Source of the DNA: Micrococcales bacterium
GTDB taxonomy: Bacteria; Actinomycetota; Actinomycetes; Actinomycetales; Dermatophilaceae
Length of the DNA stretch: 13,032 nt
Assembly: GCA_030537915.1 (NCBI GenBank)
Contig: JAUNUZ010000023.1
Coordinates: forward strand, 1-13,032
Direction: 5' to 3'
The notes beneath the pieces are model-generated. The model saw only the letters and a list, made by a program, of their open reading frames with translations, had not been told where the DNA came from and ran no database searches. The translations under genes were made by a program, and so were the position numbers. Shown here in pieces: positions 6,990-13,032 of the stretch. The stretch's first letter is position 1; each line of letters starts with the position of its first letter.

Positions 6990-7934
6990 ATGCGTCGCCC
7001 ACAGCTGGAGCCCCCGCTCCCATCAGGAAGCCTGCCGCCCCGCGTCACGATCTACGAGGTCGGGGCCCGCGACGGCCTGCAGAACGAGAAGCAGATCCTG
7101 CCCGTGCAGGACAAGGCCGCCTTCGTCCGAATGCTCACCGAAGCCGGGCTCGGCACGATCGAGGTGACCTCCTTCGTCGCCCCGAAGTGGGTCCCCCAGC
7201 TCGCCGACGCCGAGGAGCTGCTCGCCAACCTTGGCGACCTCGGGCGGGGCCGCAACCGGCCCGTCCTCGTGCCCAATGAGCGTGGCCTGGATCGAGCCCT
7301 TGCGCTAGGCGTCAACTCCGTCGCAATCTTCGGCAGCGCGACCGAGACCTTCGCCCGCAACAACCTCAACCGCACCGTCGATGAGTCCATCGACATGTTC
7401 CGACCCGTCGTCGCCCGCGCCCGCGATGCCGGTGCTTGGGTGCGCGCCTACGTGTCCATGTGCTTCGGCGATCCATGGGAGGGCGACGTTCCGATTGCCC
7501 AGGTCGTCGACGTGTGCCGGCGCATCATGGACCTCGGCTGCGATGAGCTCACCCTCGGCGACACCATCGGCGTCGCCACTCCCGGCCACGTCCAGCGCCT
7601 CCTGGACGCCCTCGGCGACGTCGGTATCGGCGTCGACCGCATCGGCGTCCACTTCCACGACACCTACGGCCAAGCCCTCGCCAACAGCCTCGCCGCCATC
7701 GGCCAGGGCGTGACCACGGTCGACTCCGCCGCCGGGGGCCTCGGCGGCTGCCCCTACGCCAAGTCTGCGACCGGCAATCTGGCCACCGAGGACCTCATCT
7801 GGGCCCTGGACGGCCTCGGCGTGGAGACTGGCGTGGACCTTAAGAAGCTCGTCGCCACGAGCGTCTGGCTGGCCGGTCGCCTCGGTCGCCCCTCGCCTTC
7901 CCGGGTCGTCAACGCACTTGCCGAATCCGTATGA
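6990..7934 (+). CDS. mvaB: Hydroxymethylglutaryl-CoA lyase
   Basis: This 314-residue TIM-barrel enzyme of the HMGL-like family cleaves 3-hydroxy-3-methylglutaryl-CoA to acetyl-CoA and acetoacetate, the last step of leucine breakdown. Visible signatures are VGARDGLQNE (24-33, with catalytic Arg27 and metal ligand Asp28), EVTSFV (58-63), metal-binding His221 and His223 in HFHDTYGQA, and the catalytic-cysteine loop GGLGGCPYAKSATGN (249-263; Cys254, Asn263). The length is normal for a bacterial enzyme. The ATG at 6990 has an excellent AAGGAG six bases upstream. The stop overlaps the next gene by ATGA, so a GNAT acetyltransferase is translationally coupled. No other leucine-pathway gene (such as methylcrotonyl-CoA carboxylase) is in view. 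The preserved Cys loop favours HMG-CoA lyase over other members of the family. Confidence 0.94.
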   Translation: MRRPQLEPPLPSGSLPPRVTIYEVGARDGLQNEKQILPVQDKAAFVRMLTEAGLGTIEVTSFVAPKWVPQLADAEELLANLGDLGRGRNRPVLVPNERGLDRALALGVNSVAIFGSATETFARNNLNRTVDESIDMFRPVVARARDAGAWVRAYVSMCFGDPWEGDVPIAQVVDVCRRIMDLGCDELTLGDTIGVATPGHVQRLLDALGDVGIGVDRIGVHFHDTYGQALANSLAAIGQGVTTVDSAAGGLGGCPYAKSATGNLATEDLIWALDGLGVETGVDLKKLVATSVWLAGRLGRPSPSRVVNALAESV

Positions 7935-8488
7935 CGACGAACGGCTTGCGGCCCGACGAACGCCCGTTCGAGGCTTCCGGAGCGTTCGCCCCATCCGCGG
8001 ACGCCGGACCCGCCGAGTCCTTCGATTCCCGGCCGAGCCCAAGCATCTTGGTCCGCGAAGCGCGCATCGAGGATCTGGTCGCCATCGTCGACCTCCTCGC
8101 CGACGACGCCGGCGGCTCACGTCGCGAGGGTGGGGACCTGGCGCCTTACGCGGCCGCTTTCGCGCGGATGACGGCGGACCCGCACCAGCTGCAGGCCGTA
8201 GCCGATCTCGGCGGGCAGATCGTCGGAACCCTGCAGCTCAGCCTCATCCCCAGCCTGACCAGGCGCGGCACGATGCGTGCCCAGATCGAAGGCGTCGCCA
8301 CCCTGTCCACCCTGCGGGGGCGCGGCATCGGTGAGGAGCTGCTCGGGTGGGCGCTGAGCACTGCCAAGTCCCGAGGCGCAGGTCTCGTCCAACTGACTTC
8401 GGCCGTGGAGCGAGGCAACGCCCACCGGTTCTATGAGCACCTCGGCTTCGTCGCTAGCCACACCGGTTTCAAGCTCGAGCTCCGCTGA
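7931..8488 (+). CDS. GNAT-family N-acetyltransferase
   Basis: This 185-residue cytoplasmic enzyme should transfer an acetyl group from acetyl-CoA to an unknown amine. The acetyl-CoA-binding motif A is visible as LRGRGIGEELLGWAL (128-142, R/Q-x-x-G-x-G type), preceded by the beta-4 strand IEGVATLSTLRG. Motif B is NAHRFYEHLGF (163-173). The fold seems to begin at ILVREARIEDL (about 39-49). The first 38 residues are a Pro/Ala-rich extension without recognisable structure, so an internal start such as the TTG at codon 40 is possible. I keep the ATG at 7931 because it overlaps the lyase stop as ATGA, a classic coupling arrangement. Co-expression with HMG-CoA lyase hints at an acyl-CoA or amino-acid-related substrate, but this is only inference. 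Confidence 0.9.
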   Translation: MTTNGLRPDERPFEASGAFAPSADAGPAESFDSRPSPSILVREARIEDLVAIVDLLADDAGGSRREGGDLAPYAAAFARMTADPHQLQAVADLGGQIVGTLQLSLIPSLTRRGTMRAQIEGVATLSTLRGRGIGEELLGWALSTAKSRGAGLVQLTSAVERGNAHRFYEHLGFVASHTGFKLELR

Positions 8489-8513
8489 CCATGTCGGACC
8501 GGCCCGTTAGGGT
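8485..8513 (+). promoter_or_regulatory. Promoter of the M13 peptidase gene
   Basis: CTGACC (8485-8490) and TAGGGT (8508-8513) are separated by exactly 17 bases, a good match to the housekeeping TTGACA/TAnnnT pattern. The -35 overlaps the GNAT stop codon. The predicted start near 8520 leaves a leader of about 30 bases, with AGGGGAG at 8533-8539. The same 11-base block around the -10 is present before the HMG-CoA lyase gene. Confidence 0.6.
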
Positions 8514-8549
8514 GGCGGGACCGACGACCCGCAGGGGAGCAACCGCACC

Positions 8550-10589
8550 ATGACCATCGCGCAGAATCCGCCCGATCAGCTCATCCGGTCCGGGATCGAC
8601 ACGACCGGCTTCGACGCAGGCGTCCGAGCTCAGGATGACCTCTTCGGCTTCGTCAACGGCGCGTGGGTGCGTGATACCCAGATTCCCGCCGACAAGGGTC
8701 GCTATGGCACCTTCGACCAGCTGCGCGACCAGTCCCAGGAGCGTGTGCGCGACCTGCTGGAGGAGGCGAGCCAGGCGGCCGTCGAGAGCGGCGGCCCCGC
8801 CGACCTCGGCCCGGGGCCCGATGCCGACGCCGCGGTTGACGAGGTGCGCTTGCGGGAGCTCGTCGGATCGCTCTACGCCTCGTTCATGGACACCGAGCGG
8901 GTGCAGGCCCTGGGCGTCGAGCCGATCCGCGCGGAGCTCGACGCCGTCGACGCGGCGGCCGACACCGAGTCGCTGTGGCGCCTGTTCGGGCAACTCATGC
9001 GGGAGGGTGTCGCGAGCCCGGTGATCGCCTACGTCAACACGGACAAGCGGGCATCCCAGGCGTACGTCACCTATCTCTATCAGGGGGGAGTCGGGCTGCC
9101 CGACGAGGCGTACTACCGAGAGGAACAGTACGAGGCGATTCGCGTCGCCTACCTCGCCCACGTCGAGCGGATGTTCGCCCTCGCGGGCCTGCGCGACCCG
9201 GCGGACGCGGCGCGCACCGTGATGGATCTCGAGACGCGGATCGCCGCGGCGCACTGGGACCGCGTCGCGACCCGGGACGCGGTCACGACCTACACGAAGG
9301 TGACGGCCGACGAGCTGCGCGAGCTGGCCCCCGCCGTGCCCTGGGACGCCTGGCGCGAGGGGCTGGGGGCGCCGGCCAGCGCCCTAGATCCCTGCATCGC
9401 CGGGATGCCGACCTACCTGCAGGCGTTGTCCGGCATCGTCCGCGACGCTACGCACGCCGATTGGCAGACCTGGGCGCGCTGGCACCTGCTGTCCGCCCGC
9501 GCCCCGTACCTGTCCGACGCGCTCGTCGAGGAAGACTTCGACTTCTTCGGGCGAACCCTGTCCGGCACACCTGGGATGCGGGAACGCTGGCGTCGGGGGA
9601 TCGGACTTGTCGACGCGCTCGCCGGCGAGGCGACCGGTCAACTCTACGTCCGGCGGCACTTCGCCCCGGAGGCCAAGGAGGCGATGCAGGCCCTCGTGGC
9701 CAACCTCGTCGAGGCCTATCGTCGGGACATCGCGGACCTGGTCTGGATGTCGCAGGCCACACGCGAGAAGGCGCTGGAGAAGCTCGCCAAATTCACTCCC
9801 AAGATCGGCTACCCCGACCGCTGGCGCGATTACAGCGACCTGCACTTCGACGCCGCAGACCTCGTCGGCAACGTGCGGCGCGGCTACGGCTTCGAGACCG
9901 ATCGCGATTGGCGCAAGCTCGGCGGCCCGATCGACCGCGACGAGTGGTTCATGAGCCCGCAGACGGTCAATGCCTACTACAACCCGGGGATGAACGAGAT
10001 CGTCTTCCCAGCGGCGATCCTCCAGCCACCGTTCTTTGACGCCGAGGCCGACGGCGCTGTCAATTACGGCGCGATCGGCTCGGTCATCGGCCACGAGATC
10101 GGGCACGGCTTCGACGACCAGGGCTCCCGCTACGACGGCGACGGGGAGCTCGTCGACTGGTGGACCCAGGAGGATCGGACTGCCTTCGACGCTCTCGCCG
10201 ACGCGCTCATCACGCAGTACAACGGGTTGTGCGGGCGCGACCTGCCCAGCGAGCACGTCAACGGTGAGCTCACGGTCGGTGAGAACATCGGCGACCTCGG
10301 CGGCGTGACGATCGCCCACCTCGCTTACCGCATCGCCCGGCAGGGGCAGGACGCCGCCGTCCTCGACGGGCTGAGCGGCGACCAACGGTTCTTCGTCGGG
10401 TGGGCGCAGGCCTGGCGGGGCAAGGCCCGCCCCGAGGAGGCGAAGCGGCTGCTGGCTCTGGACCCGCACTCCCCGATGGATCTGCGCGCCAACATCGTGC
10501 GCAACCTTGCGGAGTTCCACGATGCCTTCGACGTCGAGCCCGGCGATGGGCTGTGGCTCGAGCCGGATCAGCGGGTCCGGATCTGGTAG
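8550..10589 (+). CDS. pepO: M13-family zinc metallopeptidase (neprilysin/PepO type)
   Basis: This 679-residue endopeptidase belongs to the neprilysin/PepO family, which cleaves oligopeptides. The N-terminal M13_N region covers about 18-415, with DDLFGFVNGAW near the start. The catalytic domain shows the substrate-binding motif NAYYN (474-478) followed by NEIVFPAAILQPPFFD. The zinc motif is HEIGHGFDDQG (His515, Glu516, His519), and ENIGDLGG supplies the third ligand Glu578 and supporting Asp582. The protein ends in RVRIW, the family's characteristic tail. There is no signal peptide or membrane anchor, unlike mammalian neprilysin, so a cytoplasmic location is expected. The ATG at 8550 follows AGGGGAG by 10 bases. 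It has its own promoter in the 61-base gap after the GNAT gene and is likely a single-gene unit. Its stop faces the VOC gene convergently. Confidence 0.96.
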   Translation: MTIAQNPPDQLIRSGIDTTGFDAGVRAQDDLFGFVNGAWVRDTQIPADKGRYGTFDQLRDQSQERVRDLLEEASQAAVESGGPADLGPGPDADAAVDEVRLRELVGSLYASFMDTERVQALGVEPIRAELDAVDAAADTESLWRLFGQLMREGVASPVIAYVNTDKRASQAYVTYLYQGGVGLPDEAYYREEQYEAIRVAYLAHVERMFALAGLRDPADAARTVMDLETRIAAAHWDRVATRDAVTTYTKVTADELRELAPAVPWDAWREGLGAPASALDPCIAGMPTYLQALSGIVRDATHADWQTWARWHLLSARAPYLSDALVEEDFDFFGRTLSGTPGMRERWRRGIGLVDALAGEATGQLYVRRHFAPEAKEAMQALVANLVEAYRRDIADLVWMSQATREKALEKLAKFTPKIGYPDRWRDYSDLHFDAADLVGNVRRGYGFETDRDWRKLGGPIDRDEWFMSPQTVNAYYNPGMNEIVFPAAILQPPFFDAEADGAVNYGAIGSVIGHEIGHGFDDQGSRYDGDGELVDWWTQEDRTAFDALADALITQYNGLCGRDLPSEHVNGELTVGENIGDLGGVTIAHLAYRIARQGQDAAVLDGLSGDQRFFVGWAQAWRGKARPEEAKRLLALDPHSPMDLRANIVRNLAEFHDAFDVEPGDGLWLEPDQRVRIW

Positions 10590-10592
10590 CTG

Positions 10593-10629
10593 CGCGCCGC
10601 TGATACCGGAGCCCTCCGCCGACGGCGCG
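10593..10629. terminator. Candidate bidirectional hairpin between convergent genes
   Basis: CGCGCCG (10593-10599) and CGGCGCG (10623-10629) form a perfect 7-bp stem. The 23-base interior can hold a smaller CGGA-GCCC-TCCG hairpin. It lies four bases after the M13 peptidase stop and 15 bases beyond the VOC gene stop, where a shared terminator is expected. There is no T-tract on either side. Confidence 0.35.
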
Positions 10630-10638
10630 AGCCCTAGA

Positions 10639-10655
10639 TCAGGTCAGGTCAGGTC
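10639..10655. repeat. (TCAGG)3 pentamer repeat at the VOC gene stop codon
   Basis: Three perfect tandem copies of TCAGG plus TC span 10639-10655. Read on the VOC gene strand, each unit contains TGA, and the 5-base period puts one TGA in each reading frame. The middle unit supplies the stop codon actually used (10644-10646). Confidence 0.6.
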
Positions 10656-11003
10656 GCGGACGGATTCGGAGAAGAGGCAGAACTCGTTGCCCTCGGGATC
10701 GGCGAGGACGACCCACGCCATGCCGCGCATCTCGACGGAGGCGACGCGGGTGGCGCCGAGCCCGAGGACACGCTCGATCTCCGCGTCCATGTCCTCGGCC
10801 CCGGCGGCCTGCAGGTCGATGTGGATCCGGTTCTTGCCGGGGGTGGGTCGCCCGACGAACTGGAAGACGATCTGCGGCTCCGAGGCGAGCACGATGTACT
10901 CACCCCAGTCGTGGCGCACCGGGGCACGCAACACCGCTGACCAGAAGGCCGAGGCCGCCCGAGGATCGGTGGTGTCGATCACCACGCAGCGTAGGCTGAG
11001 CAC
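10644..11003 (-). CDS. VOC-superfamily glyoxalase-like protein
   Basis: This 119-residue protein has one vicinal-oxygen-chelate (glyoxalase/bleomycin resistance/dioxygenase) module pair. The first half begins LRCVVIDTTDPRAASAFW, the usual opening strand-turn-helix. The second half has NRIHIDLQA (His61) and ends DPEGNEFCLF (102-111), typical of the Glyoxalase_6-like group. The reaction and substrate cannot be told from sequence. The start is GTG at 11003, 60 bases after the stop of the helicase-associated gene on the same strand. A TAGGCT -10 element ends six bases before the GTG, so a leaderless transcript is likely. A perfect 9-bp inverted repeat surrounds the start codon and overlaps the -10. 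Read-through from the upstream gene is possible because I see no strong terminator between them. Confidence 0.87.
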   Translation of the reverse strand: MLSLRCVVIDTTDPRAASAFWSAVLRAPVRHDWGEYIVLASEPQIVFQFVGRPTPGKNRIHIDLQAAGAEDMDAEIERVLGLGATRVASVEMRGMAWVVLADPEGNEFCLFSESVRDLT

Positions 11004-11015
11004 GCCCTCAGCCTA
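10992..11015. repeat. Perfect 9-bp inverted repeat around the VOC start codon
   Basis: TAGGCTGAG (10992-11000) and CTCAGCCTA (11007-11015) are perfectly complementary around a six-base centre. The GTG start of the VOC gene (11001-11003) lies within that centre, and the right arm contains the TAGGCT -10. It may be an operator, or an RNA hairpin controlling translation when the gene is read through from upstream. Confidence 0.65.
11010..11015 (-). promoter_or_regulatory. Candidate -10 element for a leaderless VOC transcript
   Basis: On the minus strand TAGGCT fits the TAnnnT -10 pattern and ends six bases before the GTG start. Transcription would therefore begin at or next to the start codon. 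I found no convincing -35 element 16-18 bases upstream, which is common for leaderless actinobacterial promoters. Confidence 0.4.
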
Positions 11016-11063
11016 GTCGCGCCCGCATCGTCCCGCGCGGCGAAGCCGGAGTGGCTGTGCTGC

Positions 11064-13032
11064 TCAGGTGGCCGGGACTGCCCCGGTGATGCGGTGCAGG
11101 GACAGCACCTGCGTCCCCGTTCGCCCCTGGACGTCACCGTGGATTCGTCCCCCGTCGATGCGAGCGGGGGTCAGCAGCAGGCGCTGCGTCATACCATCGG
11201 CATCCGCGAGCCCGATCCACAGCGATCCTTGGCGCGAGATCGCCTCCCGCACGAGGGCCATCACCATCGTCGGGTCGCCCGGGGGAACCCGCGGCCCGTC
11301 CCCGTCGTCGCGCAGCACGTCGGCGTCGTCACGGGCGGCCTGGCCTTTGCGCAGGGAGGCCACGAGGCAGCGCGCCTGCTCGTCGTCGAGCTCGCTGAGG
11401 GTGACCACAGGTGCGGATCGCCGGCGCGCCCGCGCGGGCTCCGATTGCGTGATGACGACGGCGCCGTCGGCGCCTTCGAGCACCGGCGCGACACCGGTTT
11501 CCCGCAGGATCTGTAGGAGCGTGGCCGTGGGCGCGGGGGAGACCAGGACCGTCGGCGCGAGGCGTCGCAGCTGCAGCGGTGCGCACTCCCGGCGCGCAGC
11601 CAGCGCGTCGAGGGTGGCGATGTCGTCGCTGCGCACGAACGAGGCGATGGCCCCGACCCGTACCATCCCGTGTCGCCGGGCAACGTCGGTCACGAGGTAG
11701 GCGAGCGGCTGGGGTAGCGGCGTGGAGCTCGCCTCGGTGAGCCGGGCGAGCAGGTCCTCGGCAGTCCAACCGGTGTCCAGGGCTCTGCGGACGCTCTGCG
11801 GGGTGAAGCGGTAGACGGAGGCGCCGCCCCGGGATTCCTGCTCCGCTGCGACGCGCAGCAGGCCGCCGAGGCGCGGGCCGGGGGGACCCGGCACGACGGC
11901 CGTCAGGTCGGCCTGCAGGAGCGCGTGGTCGACGGGTTCAGGCAGCTGCGATGCTACGGCGGCGAGGGATGCCTCGTCGTCGCCGATCGCCTCTCGCGTA
12001 CCCGCGAGCAGCGCGTGGCCCGCGGGAGACAGCACCCCGCGACCCGTGACGCCCAGCCACTCTGCGGCAGCGACCGTCGCGGTGACTGCTTCGTGCATCA
12101 TGCCCTCCGGGCGCAGCGGGTGACGCCAGTCGAGCCGGTCGACGAGGCTTTCCAGCGTGGGCGACAGGTCGGGCGGCAGCTGCGCGAGTTCGCTGAGGAT
12201 CTCGCGTCGCAGGACCCGCAGCCGCGGCCAGGCAGCTGCCTCGGAGAGGGCGTTGATCGGGCTTGTGGCTCCTTCGATGCGGGTGCCGACCCGGTGCGGT
12301 GCCCGGATCGAGGCGAGCCAGGCGCGGGCCAGGACGAGCCAACGGCGACTCGTCGGTAGGTCGATCCACTCGTCGTAGTCGGGGGTCGGGGTCCACGCCG
12401 GGTCGTTGGCTCCGTTGTCAGCGAGCAGCCCGGCATCGCGAATGAGCTCGACGACGAAGGCTGCCTCATCGCTGGGCACGTCCAGCGCAGTCGCGACCGC
12501 GCGCAGGTCACGAACGGCGACCCCGCCGCCGCGCAGGACCCGAGGCGGGTTGTCGCCCCAGCGCGTGAGCACTTCCTCGATGAGGGTCATCAGGTGGACC
12601 GCTTGCCCACCTGCGGCGATCGCCACCTGGGCCGGCGGGACCGCGCGTCCCGACGGCTCCGCAGGGGTGACGGCGAAGCGCCGGTACAGATGTCCGCCAC
12701 GCAGGCGCAGCGCCACGTCGCGGGGGAGTAGAACCTGCGCGCCGGAGTCACCCGTGGCGACCAGGAGGCCCGCTGTCACGAGTCGACGTCCGGCTTGGGC
12801 GGCGGCCCCGGTCGCTGGCAGCCGCCCGACGGGCGGGCCCCAGGTGAGCCGGTCGAGGACGGCGCGCTCGGCGACGTCGAGTCCCGCGAACGCGGCATCC
12901 AGGTGAGCGTCTCCGGCCGCCCGCGGAGGAGGCTGTGAGCCTGCGCCCGACGGAGCGAGCCCGGCCAGATGCGGCCCCAGCAGGTCGACAACGGGCCGCG
13001 GGACATGCCAGCCCTCGTTGCGCCAGACGAGC
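11064..13032 (-). CDS. XPB/Ssl2-like helicase-associated domain protein (N-terminus beyond window edge)
   Basis: This is a large motorless protein of the actinobacterial helicase-associated family (PF13625-like). The frame is open from the window edge to the TGA at 11064, giving 655 visible residues. The GTG at 12779 is internal, because in-frame coding text continues upstream (ERAVLDRLTWGPPVGRL at about 12816-12869). Homologues are, as I recall, about 750 residues, so roughly 100 are missing. The region near 11470-11816 matches the N-terminal domain of the XPB helicase in this window: VYRFTPQS against TYRITPLG, and TVLVSP against TVLVHP. No Walker A or DExH motif is present, so it is not itself a helicase. 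A role as an XPB partner or regulator is inferred from the shared domain and, in mycobacteria, from adjacency. The C-terminal region (about 11067-11300) may bind ligand or DNA but is unassigned. Confidence 0.88.
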   Translation of the reverse strand, partial: LVWRNEGWHVPRPVVDLLGPHLAGLAPSGAGSQPPPRAAGDAHLDAAFAGLDVAERAVLDRLTWGPPVGRLPATGAAAQAGRRLVTAGLLVATGDSGAQVLLPRDVALRLRGGHLYRRFAVTPAEPSGRAVPPAQVAIAAGGQAVHLMTLIEEVLTRWGDNPPRVLRGGGVAVRDLRAVATALDVPSDEAAFVVELIRDAGLLADNGANDPAWTPTPDYDEWIDLPTSRRWLVLARAWLASIRAPHRVGTRIEGATSPINALSEAAAWPRLRVLRREILSELAQLPPDLSPTLESLVDRLDWRHPLRPEGMMHEAVTATVAAAEWLGVTGRGVLSPAGHALLAGTREAIGDDEASLAAVASQLPEPVDHALLQADLTAVVPGPPGPRLGGLLRVAAEQESRGGASVYRFTPQSVRRALDTGWTAEDLLARLTEASSTPLPQPLAYLVTDVARRHGMVRVGAIASFVRSDDIATLDALAARRECAPLQLRRLAPTVLVSPAPTATLLQILRETGVAPVLEGADGAVVITQSEPARARRRSAPVVTLSELDDEQARCLVASLRKGQAARDDADVLRDDGDGPRVPPGDPTMVMALVREAISRQGSLWIGLADADGMTQRLLLTPARIDGGRIHGDVQGRTGTQVLSLHRITGAVPAT

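Noticed and set aside
8469..10520. Long minus-strand frames (8469-9254 and 9384-10520) opposite the M13 peptidase
   Set aside because: They mirror the peptidase codons in a high-GC shadow frame and show no family signature.
12777..12779. GTG at 12779 as the start of the helicase-associated protein
   Set aside because: The same frame stays open to the window edge with family-like sequence upstream, so the gene is truncated by the window and this GTG is internal.

Overview
This is a GC-rich chromosomal segment from an actinobacterium. The evidence is the strong third-codon GC bias, frequent GTG starts, TAnnnT-type -10 elements, an actinobacterial-type XPB helicase and a motorless 'helicase-associated' partner protein. 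I cannot fix the genus from sequence alone; an organism related to Micrococcales would fit. I see no tRNA, rRNA, CRISPR array, insertion sequence or phage gene. Ten protein genes fill the window with only short gaps, the longest 198 bases.

Region 1 (1-1041, minus strand) is the 3'-truncated gene of a PiT-family inorganic phosphate permease. Region 2 (1240-5075, minus strand) is a stress-sensing cluster transcribed as response regulator, then sensor histidine kinase (4-base overlap), then a membrane-anchored HtrA-type serine protease with a PDZ domain (60-base gap). The layout matches the mycobacterial MprA-MprB-PepD arrangement, in which a two-component system and an HtrA protease form an envelope-stress module, although this regulator looks more like the PhoP/TcrX branch of the OmpR family. 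A strong hairpin follows htrA and probably separates it from the phosphate transporter.

Region 3 (5154-6809, minus strand) is an XPB-type DNA helicase. Region 5 (11064 to the window end, minus strand, N-terminus missing) is a large motorless protein of the XPB/Ssl2-like helicase-associated family. By eye, the two share a homologous domain: the N-terminal domain of XPB matches the C-terminal half of the partner. In mycobacteria, as I recall, the homologues are adjacent (Rv0862c upstream of Rv0861c). Here they are in the same orientation but separated by about 4.2 kb.

Region 4 (6990-11003) is that intervening block. It holds HMG-CoA lyase and a translationally coupled GNAT acetyltransferase, then an M13-family (neprilysin/PepO) zinc metallopeptidase, all on the plus strand. 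A small VOC/glyoxalase-like gene lies convergently on the minus strand. The two plus-strand units are each preceded by the same 11-base promoter block. The VOC gene starts inside the loop of a perfect 9-bp inverted repeat that also covers its likely -10 element, which suggests leaderless transcription with a built-in control site.

There is no obvious new multi-gene defence or biosynthetic system. The observations most worth following are the XPB and motorless-partner pair with its shared domain, the palindrome over the VOC start, and the repeats near the regulator, phosphate-transporter and helicase start sites.
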